Shown: positions 15,248 through 23,443, counted from the stretch's first letter. The stretch is 64,000 nucleotides of DNA from Amycolatopsis deserti (GCF_014653945.1 NZ_BNAU01000004.1:186001-250000), one strand, 5' to 3'. Made by a program: numbers and translations. Notes: generated by a model from the sequence alone, not told the origin.

Positions 15248-16533
15248 TGACTGGTGCAGTGCTCGGTTCCACCGCGTCACTCGGCGCTATGTCGGGCCAA
15301 CAGATTTACGAGAATTTCCACAATGCGCCTGGGCCTGGCGAGCTTCAACAGGCACAGCACCACCTGCGCATGGTGATGAAGAAGTACGAGGTGCGCGCCG
15401 AACAGGTGACCTCGCTCGCCGGCGCAATGGAGGAAGGCTGGACCGGCGACGCCGCCAACGCTGCTGTCCGTAGTGTCGGACCTCTGGCCGTCGCCCATTC
15501 GGGTGCTGCTGCCGCCATGAAGACGGCCAACGACCTGATCGAGAGTCAGAGTCAGGCCTTCTTCGACACCAAGAACAAGGTCGTCCCCGTGCCGGAGGCT
15601 CCTCAGACCCCTCCGACGCTCGCGCAGCAGATCTTCCAGGACAACAGCCTCACCCAGATGGCCCAGATCGCCGCGGCCAACGCGGCTGCCAAGCAGAACG
15701 TCGAGGCCATGCAGGCCTGGTCGACGACCTCCGGCGACAACGGCGCCCGGATGCCGACCACCTACGGCACCCTCGACGCCGGCGTGCTCGGCGTGTCCCA
15801 GGGCGCCCAGCCCGGCGGCAGCGTCGACATCCAGAACAAGCCGACCAGTGACGGGCCGAGCTTCGGGGGCGCTGGGGGTGCCTCCCGAGGCGGCGGCGGT
15901 GTCACCGGCGGCACCTCGTCCCTGTCGGGGCCCTACCAGGCCCCCACCGGGCAGATCCCGCCCGACGGGCGCACCGTCGCCTCGGACGCGGCTTACGCGC
16001 CGCCCGCCGCGGCGTCCTACAACCCGCCTCAGCCGAGCGGCGGCAGCAGCTACGGCACGCCCGGCGGTAGCGCGTACGGCGTTCCCGGCTACGGGAACAC
16101 CGCCGGGTACCGCGGCGCCAACCCAGCCGGCGGGCGGTTCGGGGTCGGCACCGGCGGCGGCGCGGGCCGGGGCGGCGGCGTCGGCTCCGGCCGGGGCTTC
16201 GGCGCCGGTGGAGCGGGCCGTGGCGCGGGAGCAGGCTTCGGTCCCGGCAGCAACCCGCTCAGCGAGGCCAAGCGCTTCGGCGCCGGCAACCCCGCCGCGG
16301 CCGGTGAGTCGTTCGCCCGAGGCGGCGGCGCGTCGGGTCGTGCGGGTGCTGCCGGGAGCCCGGGCGCGATGGGCGCCGGCGCGGGCAACCGGGGCAAGGG
16401 CGAGGACGACGGCGAACACCAGCGGAAGTACATCGTCGACGAGGACGAGCACTTCCAGCTCACCGCCGAGGGCGAGAAGGCCGTCGACCCCATCACGGGC
16501 CTGACCGTCTCCCCGCCGGTCCTCGGCCAGTAA
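15244..16533 (+). CDS. WXG/PPE-like type VII secretion substrate with glycine-rich tail
   Basis: A 429-residue protein. The N-terminal 170 residues form a long helical domain with a W-x-G turn (EEGWTGDAANA, Trp66-Gly68), as in WXG100/PPE helical hairpins. Residues about 205-395 are a Gly/Ala/Ser/Pro/Arg-rich low-complexity region, and the last 40 residues are acidic (DEDEHFQLTAEGEKAVDP). The start overlaps the lipoprotein stop (ATGA). The EspG gene begins 4 bp after its stop, and EspG chaperones bind PPE proteins, so this is most likely the EspG client and an ESX substrate. Not a canonical mycobacterial PPE, as no Pro-Pro-Glu is seen at the start. Confidence 0.85.
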   Translation: MMTGAVLGSTASLGAMSGQQIYENFHNAPGPGELQQAQHHLRMVMKKYEVRAEQVTSLAGAMEEGWTGDAANAAVRSVGPLAVAHSGAAAAMKTANDLIESQSQAFFDTKNKVVPVPEAPQTPPTLAQQIFQDNSLTQMAQIAAANAAAKQNVEAMQAWSTTSGDNGARMPTTYGTLDAGVLGVSQGAQPGGSVDIQNKPTSDGPSFGGAGGASRGGGGVTGGTSSLSGPYQAPTGQIPPDGRTVASDAAYAPPAAASYNPPQPSGGSSYGTPGGSAYGVPGYGNTAGYRGANPAGGRFGVGTGGGAGRGGGVGSGRGFGAGGAGRGAGAGFGPGSNPLSEAKRFGAGNPAAAGESFARGGGASGRAGAAGSPGAMGAGAGNRGKGEDDGEHQRKYIVDEDEHFQLTAEGEKAVDPITGLTVSPPVLGQ

Positions 16534-16537
16534 CGCC

Positions 16538-17284
16538 ATGTGGTTCGCCGAACCGGAACGGTTCCCGGCCGACCTCCTCGCGGCCATGGTCGCCAAGGTC
16601 ACCGGCGCCGAACTGCACCTCGCGCTCGCACCGCAGGCCGTGTGGCGCCCCGACGACGCCCGCCTCGCCTTCGATCGCGCCGTCGAAGCCGCCCTCGCGC
16701 GCTACGACGTGCCCACCCGCGACGAGCCGACGTTCGCCGATCTCGCGCGCCTGCTGACCACCCCCGCGGAGGCCCGGTTCGGGTGGCTGTCGGACACGAC
16801 GACCGGCGTCAACATCTCCACGCTCGTCGCCGCCGACCAGCGGTTCGGGGTCGTCGCCGTGCGGGAGGGGCCGGAGATTTCGGTCCGGACCTTCCAGCGC
16901 GACCGGCTCAGCAAGGTGCTCGCCGACGTCCTCCCGCAGGACGTCCGCAAGTCGCCGGAGCCGTCGCTGACCGTGCTGCGGAGCGAGGTCCGGGGCGCGC
17001 GGCAGGCGGAGATGAACGGCACGCGCCCCAGCCGGGCGGTGATGCGCGCCGACTACCTGGCGTCCCTCGAGCCGTACTTCATCGCCGAGCTGCATGCGGA
17101 GGTTCGCGACCACAGCGGCCAGCCGCGGCACCCGCGCTTCCCGCTGCGGGTGTACGACAATGCCGAGGGCCGCTGGACTGTGCTCACGAAACCGCACTAC
17201 GACGACCAGCTGCTCCACTTCGCACCCGCCACGGCCGCCGACGTGGCCGACCGACTCGACGACCTCCGCCGTGAGCTGACCTGA
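16538..17284 (+). CDS. espG: ESX secretion-associated protein EspG
   Basis: A 248-residue EspG-family chaperone, with FAEPERFPADLLAAMVAKVTG near the N-terminus, a central TPAEARFGWLSDTTTGVNIS segment, and LEPYFIAELHAEVRDHSGQPR followed by a conserved C-terminal strand and helix. In mycobacteria EspG binds the tip of the PPE protein in PE-PPE dimers in the cytosol and keeps them soluble for export. Fourth gene of the cassette, with 4 bp of spacing from its presumed client. No EccB/C/D/E core gene is in the window, so the secretion machine must be encoded elsewhere. Confidence 0.88.
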   Translation: MWFAEPERFPADLLAAMVAKVTGAELHLALAPQAVWRPDDARLAFDRAVEAALARYDVPTRDEPTFADLARLLTTPAEARFGWLSDTTTGVNISTLVAADQRFGVVAVREGPEISVRTFQRDRLSKVLADVLPQDVRKSPEPSLTVLRSEVRGARQAEMNGTRPSRAVMRADYLASLEPYFIAELHAEVRDHSGQPRHPRFPLRVYDNAEGRWTVLTKPHYDDQLLHFAPATAADVADRLDDLRRELT

Positions 17285-17302
17285 CGGCCGGCCCCGCACC
17301 TC

Positions 17303-17812
17303 GCGGTCGCGCGAGTGGCACTTTCGTGAACGTCACGAGCGGCCCAGCCGCGCCGGACCGAGCGGAGCGGATGACGGTGGTAGCAGGTCGCGACGGCGCG
17401 AGAGACGCTGTCGCGACGGCGCGAGATGCCCACTCGCACACGCGCCGGCTCCCAGAGGTGACTGGCCAGCCAATGCCGCAGTCGCGGCGGCACGAGAAGC
17501 ACCTTCGCGCGGCGTGAGAGTCACAGTGGCGCAGGTGCTGGTCTCGACGGCGGAGACCGAGGGCGTTGTGCTGCAGTCGCGGTGACACGAGTGGGACTCT
17601 CGCGCGGCACGAGAGGCACAGTCGCGCGGGTGTCGGGTGCGGGTGGGGATCGAGACAGCCTTGTCGGCAGTCGCGGTGGCACGAAATGGCACTTTCGTGC
17701 GGCGCGAGAGGCACAGTCGCGCAAGTTTGGGCGCGGGTGGGGCTTGGGGCGTTGAGCGGCGGGTCGCGGTGGGGTGAGTGGCGCTTCGTGCCTGCGCGAG
17801 AAGCGCCCTCCT
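17303..17812. repeat. Degenerate tandem repeat array, unit about 94 bp
   Basis: This 609-bp gap between espG and the enoyl-CoA hydratase gene holds no credible gene. The landmark GTCGCG recurs at 17388, 17481, 17576, 17670 and 17763 (steps of 93, 95, 94 and 93 bp), with a more diverged copy near 17306. Each better-kept unit reads GCAGTCGCGG, then GGCACGA..., a TTTCGTGC- or TCTCGCGC-type element and GCGCGAGAGGCACAGTCGCG. The copy at 17667 contains a hairpin with arms GCACGAAA (17679-17686) and TTTCGTGC (17693-17700). Confidence 0.75.
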
Positions 17813-17858
17813 GCTGAGGGCCCGAGTGGGCGAACGACAGGTAGGCGCCAACAGCCGT

Positions 17859-17882
17859 AGCCGATCGATCGATCGGTCGGCT
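17859..17882. promoter_or_regulatory. 24-bp near-perfect palindrome before the fatty-acid operon
   Basis: The sequence from 17859 to 17882 (AGCCGA ... TCGGCT, with a GATCGATC core) is palindromic except for one base pair. It ends 11 bp before the enoyl-CoA hydratase ATG. The size and symmetry fit a TetR operator. The obvious candidate is the TetR protein encoded third in the same operon (20311-20952). Confidence 0.6.
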
Positions 17883-17893
17883 ACCCTCCTTCC

Positions 17894-18601
17894 ATGACCT
17901 CGGTGGACCTCGAGATCGACGACGGTGTCGCGCGCATCTGGCTCAATCGGCCGGAGCGGTTGAACGCCGTCGCGCCAGTGCTTGTCGATGAGTTGCTCTC
18001 CGCGTTGGACCGGGTGGACGGCACGAAAGCCGTCGTGCTCGGGGGGCGTGGGCGGGCCTTCTGCGCGGGCCACGACCTCAAGGAAACGCCCACCGGCGAC
18101 TCCCGCGCCCGCATCGAACGGCTCCAGGACGTCACGCGTCGCCTGCGGAAGATCCCGCAGCCCGTCATCGCCGCAGTGCACGGGTACGCCATCGGCGCCG
18201 GGGCGGAGTTCGCTCTCGGGTGTGATCTCGTGCTCGCCGCCGAGGACGCCGTCTTCGCGTTTCCCGAGGCCGGCCTCGGGCTCAGCGTCACCGGCGCTGC
18301 CTCCCGCCTGCTGCCGCTCATCGTCGGGCCGCTCAAGGCGAAGGAGCTCCTCCTCCTCGGCGAACGCATCGACGCCCGCACCGCCCATGCGCTCGGCCTC
18401 GTCAACGCCGTCGTCCCCGACGTGCACGCCACCGCGCTCGACTGGGCCCGCCGCATCCCGGCCCACCCGGCCGCCACGCTCGCCAAGCGCGCCCTCGACG
18501 CGGGCATCGACAGCGCCCTCGAACAGGCCCTCGAACTCGAGGTCAGCCACGCCCTGATCACCGAGCACCTGCCCGAGAACGCCCTCGGCAGCCGCGCATG
18601 A
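17894..18601 (+). CDS. Enoyl-CoA hydratase/isomerase family protein
   Basis: A 235-residue crotonase-fold enzyme. The oxyanion-hole strands are present (GRGRAFCAGHDLKE and YAIGAGAEFALGCDLVLAAE), and the second catalytic region (AFPEAGLGLSVTGAASRLLPL) resembles the EchA-type hydratases. One of the two usual glutamates is in PEAGLG. It would hydrate or isomerise an enoyl-CoA. First gene of a hydratase, ligase and TetR locus. Its final codons (GGCAGCCGCGCATGA) are the unit that recurs in the following intergenic repeat. Confidence 0.9.
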   Translation: MTSVDLEIDDGVARIWLNRPERLNAVAPVLVDELLSALDRVDGTKAVVLGGRGRAFCAGHDLKETPTGDSRARIERLQDVTRRLRKIPQPVIAAVHGYAIGAGAEFALGCDLVLAAEDAVFAFPEAGLGLSVTGAASRLLPLIVGPLKAKELLLLGERIDARTAHALGLVNAVVPDVHATALDWARRIPAHPAATLAKRALDAGIDSALEQALELEVSHALITEHLPENALGSRA

Positions 18602-18840
18602 TCACCACAGCTCCGAACGCCGCCGAAAGCCCGGGTAAGCCACGCATGACCACACGCAGCCCGGCAAGCCACGCCACAACCACCCGCACCACCCTCGGCA
18701 GCACCACATGACCACCGCAGCGCCGCACGCTCCGCGCCACACCGCCCAGCGACCCGCCAGACCACACACGCCCACACCCGGCAGCCACGTATGACCACGC
18801 ACAACCAGCCACACCACCCCGGGCAGCCGCGCATGATTCC
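18587..18840 (+). repeat. Iterated gene-junction repeat (GGCAGCCGCGCATGA type)
   Basis: The end of the hydratase gene (18587-18603) and the start region of the ligase gene (18822-18838) carry the same GGCAGCCGCGCATGAT string. Between them, degraded copies recur around 18636, 18665, 18697 and 18780, each a GGCARSCRC..ATGACCAC-like string. ATGA occurs at 18598, 18646, 18708, 18791 and 18833. The 230 bp hold no separate gene. The layout suggests an ancestral ATGA overlap of hydratase and ligase that expanded by slippage or duplication. Confidence 0.65.
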
Positions 18841-20320
18841 CGATGACCTGGTGGCCCTCACGAAACGGGCCGCGCGCCTCTGGCCGGACAAAACCGCCTG
18901 GCTCTTCGACGAAACCGGCACCACCCTGACCTTCGGCGACATCGACCGCGAGACCGATCGCCTCGCCGGCAGCCTGCACGCTCTCGGCATCCGCCCCGGT
19001 GACCGCGTCGCCGTGATGCTTCGCAACGAGCCCGCCTTTCCCCTGCTCTGGCTCGCCCTCGCGAAACTCGGCGCGGTCCTCGTCCCCGTCAACACCAACT
19101 ACCGCGAACTCGACGGCGCCCACGTCATCCGCCACTCCGGCGCCCGCCTCGCCATCGCCGCGCCCGAGTTCACCGACCTGCTCACCCGCATCGGCATCGA
19201 CGTCCACACCCCGGACGCCCTGCCCGCCGGAGCACCGCCCGAGCACCGCCCGGCCGCCGAAGCACCCACCAACATCCAGTACACCTCCGGCACCACCGGC
19301 GCCCCCAAGGGCTGCGTCCTGCCGCACCGCTACTGGACCACCCTGGCCCGCAGCCTCGTCGACGACTTCCCCCACCTCACCGACGAAGACACCATCCTCA
19401 CCGCGCAACCGTTCCACTACATCGATCCACAGTGGAACGTCGCGGCCGGGCTCGCCGCCGGCGCGACGCTCGTGGTGCTGGACCGCTTCCACCCCAAGAC
19501 CTTCTGGCCCAAGGTCCGCGAGCACGGCGTCACCTGGTTCTACTGCCTCGGCCTCATGCCGGCGCTCCTGCTCCGCCAGCCCGCGCACCCCGACGACGAA
19601 CGCCACCGCGTCCGCTCGGTCATGGCCTCCGCCATCCCCCGCGACCTGCACGCCGACCTGGAGGCCCGGTGGGGCGTCCCGTGGTACGAGGCGTTCGGCA
19701 TGACCGAAACGGGCGGCGACATCCGCGACCGCCCCGAAGACCACCGGCCGGGCAGCGGCTGCATCGGCCGCCCCATCCGCGAACGCGAAGCGATGATCGC
19801 CGACGAGGAGGGCAAACCGGTGCCCCGCGGCAGCGCCGGTGAGCTGCTCATCCGCGGCGTCGGCCTCATGCACGGCTACCACGACGACCCCGAAGCCACC
19901 GCCCACGCCTTCCGCGACGGCTGGTTCCACACCGGCGACCTGGCCACAATGGACGCCGCGGGCCGGATCCACTACGTCGGCCGCACCAAGGACATGATCC
20001 GCCGCAGCGGCGAGAACATCTCGGCCGACGAGGTCGAGCGCGCCCTCCTGCAGCACCCCGCCGTCGAGCTGGCGGCCGTGATCGCCGTGCCCGACGACCT
20101 GCGGGGCGAAGAGGTCAAAGCCTTCATCGTGCCGGCCGCCGACACCACCCCGGACGAGCTGGCCGAGTTCTGCGCCACCCAGCTCGCCTACTTCAAGGTC
20201 CCGCGCTACTGGTCCCTCACCGCGGACCTGCCGCGCACCCCGTCGGAACGCATCGCCAAGGGCAAGCTCGCCGCACTGGACACCCCGACCTACGACCGGG
20301 TGGCACAGACATGGCTCTGA
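18833..20320 (+). CDS. ATP-dependent acyl-CoA ligase (AMP-binding, CaiC/FadD-like)
   Basis: A 495-residue adenylate-forming ligase, with the P-loop YTSGTTGAPKGCVLPH around residue 160, the A5 motif YEAFGMTETGG, the A7/A8 hinge DGWFHTGDLATMD and GRTKDMIRRSGENIS, and the catalytic A10 lysine region PRTPSERIAKGKL. Residue order and length fit the crotonobetaine/carnitine-CoA-ligase-like group, but the substrate is open. The ATG at 18833 (MIPDDLVAL) is chosen over the one at 18791 because the earlier segment is repeat-derived. The 3' end overlaps the TetR gene by 10 bp. Confidence 0.9.
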   Translation: MIPDDLVALTKRAARLWPDKTAWLFDETGTTLTFGDIDRETDRLAGSLHALGIRPGDRVAVMLRNEPAFPLLWLALAKLGAVLVPVNTNYRELDGAHVIRHSGARLAIAAPEFTDLLTRIGIDVHTPDALPAGAPPEHRPAAEAPTNIQYTSGTTGAPKGCVLPHRYWTTLARSLVDDFPHLTDEDTILTAQPFHYIDPQWNVAAGLAAGATLVVLDRFHPKTFWPKVREHGVTWFYCLGLMPALLLRQPAHPDDERHRVRSVMASAIPRDLHADLEARWGVPWYEAFGMTETGGDIRDRPEDHRPGSGCIGRPIREREAMIADEEGKPVPRGSAGELLIRGVGLMHGYHDDPEATAHAFRDGWFHTGDLATMDAAGRIHYVGRTKDMIRRSGENISADEVERALLQHPAVELAAVIAVPDDLRGEEVKAFIVPAADTTPDELAEFCATQLAYFKVPRYWSLTADLPRTPSERIAKGKLAALDTPTYDRVAQTWL

Positions 20321-20952
20321 CCACCGAGCAACGCGTCCGCCGCGCCGCGGTCAAGCTGTTCGCCGCCAAGGGGTTCCACGGCACCGGCATCCGCGACCTG
20401 GCCCAGGCGGCGGGAATCTCCAGCGCCAGTCTCTACCACTACATGGGCACCAAGGAGGACCTGCTCGTCGGCATCATGCGGGAGTGCCTCGACCGGCTCC
20501 TGCTGGCCGCGCGCCGGACGCTGGACAGCCTGGACGACCCGGCCGACGCGCTGTCCGCCCTGGTCACGCTGCACGTCATGGCCCACGCCGCCCAGCCCGA
20601 CGAAACCCGGGTGGTGGACCACGAGGTCAGCGCCCTGTCCCGCCCGGCGCGGCGGCGGATCGTCGGCCTGCGGGACGAGTACGAGGACATCTGGGCCACC
20701 ACCATCGACCAGGGCGTCGCGGCCGGCGTGTTCGACGCCCCGGAACCGGCCGTGACCAGGCTCGCCCTGCTGGAGATGTGCACCGGCGTCGCCCGCTGGT
20801 ACTCACCACGTGGTCCACTGCCGCTGGACCGCCTCGCCGCCCGATATGCCCAGCTCGCGCTGCGCATGCTGGGCAGCCCGTCACCCCCGCGTGGGACGGC
20901 CGCCGAACGGGCCCGCGAGGTCGCCGCCCAGGTGTGGCGCATACGGCCCTAG
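20311..20952 (+). CDS. TetR/AcrR family transcriptional regulator
   Basis: A 213-residue repressor. The HTH is in residues 1-55 (VKLFAAKGFHGTGIRDLAQA, then SSASLYHYMGTKEDLL). The C-terminal domain resembles TetR_C of the KstR2/FadR-like group (LLVGIMRECLDRLL, TRVVDHEVSALSRPARRRIV). It is third in the hydratase-ligase operon, overlapping the ligase by 10 bp. It probably represses the operon from the palindrome at 17859-17882, with an acyl-CoA as inducer; this is inferred from position and family only. Confidence 0.92.
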   Translation: MALTTEQRVRRAAVKLFAAKGFHGTGIRDLAQAAGISSASLYHYMGTKEDLLVGIMRECLDRLLLAARRTLDSLDDPADALSALVTLHVMAHAAQPDETRVVDHEVSALSRPARRRIVGLRDEYEDIWATTIDQGVAAGVFDAPEPAVTRLALLEMCTGVARWYSPRGPLPLDRLAARYAQLALRMLGSPSPPRGTAAERAREVAAQVWRIRP

Positions 20953-20995
20953 CTGGGGTCTTGCCGACTCGGCCGGGCTGAGGGACCCTCGAAGG

Positions 20996-21325
20996 GTGAC
21001 TGAGCGAACGATCCAACTGGAATTGGATGAGCAGGGTCTCGCACTGGGCCTCCCTGCCCCGTCCCACCCTCAGGATCATGTACACGATGTGCCCTACCGC
21101 CCCGTCCAGTTCCGTGACGACGACCTGCCCACCGCGCTCGAGCGTTGCGCGCACTGGCTCAGGTCGGCACAGGAGTGGCTGGGCGAGCCGGTGGATGTGG
21201 TCTCCATCCACCTCGACTACGACGACCGCGAAGGCGCGCCGTACTACGACCTGAAGCTCCTCTGCAACGAGGAGGACCTGGCCGGGGCGCCGCGCGCACT
21301 GCGGGACGCCGCCAACGAATCCTGA
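20996..21325 (+). CDS. Conserved-looking small protein of unknown function
   Basis: A 109-residue soluble acidic protein from a GTG start (VTERTIQLELDEQGLALGL). No signal peptide, membrane segment or known motif was recognised. The centre has a helix (ALERCAHWLRSAQEWLGEPV) and a beta segment (VDVVSIHLDYDDREGAPYYD). Codon use is normal for the window. The frame is open further upstream but only overlapping the TetR gene in another frame. It ends just before a hairpin that separates it from the convergent acyl-CoA dehydrogenase gene. Confidence 0.65.
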   Translation: MTERTIQLELDEQGLALGLPAPSHPQDHVHDVPYRPVQFRDDDLPTALERCAHWLRSAQEWLGEPVDVVSIHLDYDDREGAPYYDLKLLCNEEDLAGAPRALRDAANES

Positions 21326-21339
21326 GTCAGTTGTCAGAT

Positions 21340-21385
21340 CCCTCGGGGCCGCCTCCGGAAACGGGGGCGGCCCTAAGGGTTGTTC
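21340..21385. terminator. Terminator-like hairpin between convergent genes
   Basis: GGGCCGCC (21346-21353) pairs with GGCGGCCC (21366-21373). An outer CCCT/AGGG pair extends the stem with internal loops. TTGTTCT follows on the plus strand. It sits between the stops of the 109-residue protein and the leftward acyl-CoA dehydrogenase. Confidence 0.65.
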
Positions 21386-22555
21386 TCAACCCAGCGCGCC
21401 GCCGATCTTGACGTGACCCTTCAACAGGTTGCGGGCGATGGTGCGCCGCTGGATCTCGTCGGTGCCCTCGTAGATGCGCAGCAGCCGCAGCTCGCGGTAC
21501 CACCGCTCGATCGGCAGCTCCCGGGTGTAACCCATGCCACCGTGGATCTGCAGGACGCGGTCGACGATCTCGTTGGCCTTGATGCCGCCGTACAGCTTCG
21601 CGATCGACTGCGCGTGGCGGGAGTCCATTCCGGAATCGACCTGCCAGGCCGCGTGCAGCACGAGCCAGCGCAGCGCTTCCAGCTCCACGCCGGAGTCCGC
21701 GATCATCCACTGGATCGCCTGCCGGGTCGCGATCGGCGCCCCGAACGTCTCGCGCGTGTTGGCGTGCTCGATCGCCATCGAGATCAGCCGCTCGCAGGAC
21801 CCGATCGCGCGGGCCGGCAGCAGGTAGCGGCCGCGGCCGATCCACTGCATCGCCAGCGCGAAGCCTTGACCCTCCTCGCCGAGGATCTGGCTCTCCGGCA
21901 CGCGCACGTTGTCGAACACCAGCGACGCCGGGCCCCACTCGCCCATGGTGTCGATCGGCTCGGACTTCCAGCCCATGTCGCGGTCGACCAGGAAGCAGGT
22001 GACGCCGCCGTTTGCGCCCTTCTCCGGATCGGTGACCGCGAACACCATCACGAAGTCGGCCTCGTTGCCGCCGGTGATGAACGTCTTCTCGCCGTTGATG
22101 ATCCAGTCCGCGCCGTCCTTGCGGGCCGTGGTGCGGATGTTCTTCGCGTCCGACCCGGCGCCCGGTTCGGTGATCGCGAAGCACGACTTGCGCTCGCCGG
22201 AGATCGTCGGGAGCAGGTAGCGCTCCTTCTGCTCGTCGTTGGCGTGGAACAGGATGTTGTCCGCCGCGCCGCCGAAGCGGAAGGGCACGAACGTGCGGCC
22301 GAGCTCGGCCTCCAGGAGCGCGGTCATCACGGCCGACAGGCCCATCCCGCCGTACTCCTCGGGGGTCTGCACGCCCCAGAAGCCGGACTCCTTCGCCTTG
22401 AGCTGCAGCGCGGTCAGCTCGTCCGAGGTGAGGCCGGGTTCGCCACGGCGTTCGCGGCGCAGCACCTCCTGTTCGAGCGGCATCAGCTCACGCTGGACGA
22501 AGGTGCGCACCCAGTCGCGCACTTCCCGCTCTTCGGTGCTCAAGCTGAAGTCCAT
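21386..22555 (-). CDS. Acyl-CoA dehydrogenase
   Basis: A 389-residue FAD enzyme, with CFAITEPGAGSDAKNIRTTA and FITGGNEADFVMVFAV (flavin and substrate segments), RETFGAPIATRQAIQWMIAD, VLQIHGGMGYTRELPIERWYR and the catalytic-base segment LLRIYEGTDEIQRR (Glu363). It belongs to the general short/medium-chain or long-chain FadE family. The start has AGGAGGG before ATG on the minus strand. It is preceded by a TAAGC(N4)GCTTA palindrome in the 33-bp gap after the hydrolase gene, which suggests its own regulated promoter. Confidence 0.93.
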   Translation of the reverse strand: MDFSLSTEEREVRDWVRTFVQRELMPLEQEVLRRERRGEPGLTSDELTALQLKAKESGFWGVQTPEEYGGMGLSAVMTALLEAELGRTFVPFRFGGAADNILFHANDEQKERYLLPTISGERKSCFAITEPGAGSDAKNIRTTARKDGADWIINGEKTFITGGNEADFVMVFAVTDPEKGANGGVTCFLVDRDMGWKSEPIDTMGEWGPASLVFDNVRVPESQILGEEGQGFALAMQWIGRGRYLLPARAIGSCERLISMAIEHANTRETFGAPIATRQAIQWMIADSGVELEALRWLVLHAAWQVDSGMDSRHAQSIAKLYGGIKANEIVDRVLQIHGGMGYTRELPIERWYRELRLLRIYEGTDEIQRRTIARNLLKGHVKIGGALG

Positions 22556-22570
22556 CGTCGGCCCTCCTAC

Positions 22571-22584
22571 TAAGCGGTTGCTTA
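22571..22584. promoter_or_regulatory. TAAGC(N4)GCTTA palindrome before the acyl-CoA dehydrogenase
   Basis: TAAGCGGTTGCTTA is an inverted repeat with 5-bp arms. It lies 16 bp before the acyl-CoA dehydrogenase start and inside the 33-bp gap after the hydrolase stop. It resembles operators of TetR regulators of fatty-acid genes. No regulator gene is adjacent. Confidence 0.45.
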
Positions 22585-22588
22585 CCTG

Positions 22589-23443
22589 TCAGGCTAGCGC
22601 ACCCGGCGCGTCACCGGAATGGAGTTCGGTGAGGAACCCGCGCAGGGCGGCGGTGACCCGGGCCGGCCGCTCGACCGGCGGCAGGTGCCCGGCGTCCGGC
22701 ACGTCGAGACGGACCGATCCGCGAGTACCGTCGCTGAGCAGGCCGGAGACCTCCTGGATCTCGGGCACGTCGAGGCAGCCGTTGATCACCAGGGTGGGAG
22801 CCACGACCTCACCCAGCCGGGCGGCAGGGCCGGGTTCCAAATGACGTTCGGTCCGCTGCGGCCCGGTCCAGGTGCGCCGGAAGACGCCGCGGAGCATGTC
22901 GAGGACGAGTTCGGCGGGCTCCGGCACGAGGAAGCGCGCCTGGGCCAGCGCCATCGCTTCGACGTCGGCCGGGTCGGGTTCCCGGGTCCGGGACGCGTAG
23001 GCGCGCAACCGGTCGGCGGGCACCGCGCTGTGCACTTCGCGAGCCGCGCGGGCCCGCATCGACTCCGGCCACTCACGCCCGGACAGGCCCGAGCAGATCA
23101 GCACCAGCGCGGCGACCCGGTCCGGGGCCGCGAGCGCGGCCTCCAGCGCGTACGACCCGCCCATCGAGCAGCCGACCAGGGTCGCCCGGTCGACGTGGAG
23201 CGCGTCCATCAGTCCGAGGAGGTCCTCGTAGTGGCGGTACTCGCCGGCCGCGTCCCCCGAGCCGCCGAAGCCGCGTTGGTCGTAGCGGATCACCCGGTGC
23301 GTATCGGCGAGCCCGTCGAACTGGGCGGCCCACATGCGCCGGTCGGCCGCGCCCGCGTGCACGAAGATCACGGCCGGCCCCGCGCCGGCCTCGTCGTAGG
23401 CCAGGTCGGCCCCGTTGACGTGAACCAGGTTCATGACGGCCAA
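22589..23443 (-). CDS. Alpha/beta-fold hydrolase
   Basis: A 284-residue hydrolase. The oxyanion HAGAADRRMW segment, the nucleophile elbow GCSMGGSY (Ser around residue 92), a late Asp in INGCLDVPEI and the catalytic His in PDAGHLPPVERP give a full Ser-Asp-His triad. The family covers esterases, lactonases and C-C hydrolases; nothing narrows the substrate. An in-frame ATG 9 bp inside (MNLVHVNG) may be the true start. It precedes the acyl-CoA dehydrogenase on the same strand by 33 bp. Confidence 0.88.
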   Translation of the reverse strand: MAVMNLVHVNGADLAYDEAGAGPAVIFVHAGAADRRMWAAQFDGLADTHRVIRYDQRGFGGSGDAAGEYRHYEDLLGLMDALHVDRATLVGCSMGGSYALEAALAAPDRVAALVLICSGLSGREWPESMRARAAREVHSAVPADRLRAYASRTREPDPADVEAMALAQARFLVPEPAELVLDMLRGVFRRTWTGPQRTERHLEPGPAARLGEVVAPTLVINGCLDVPEIQEVSGLLSDGTRGSVRLDVPDAGHLPPVERPARVTAALRGFLTELHSGDAPGALA

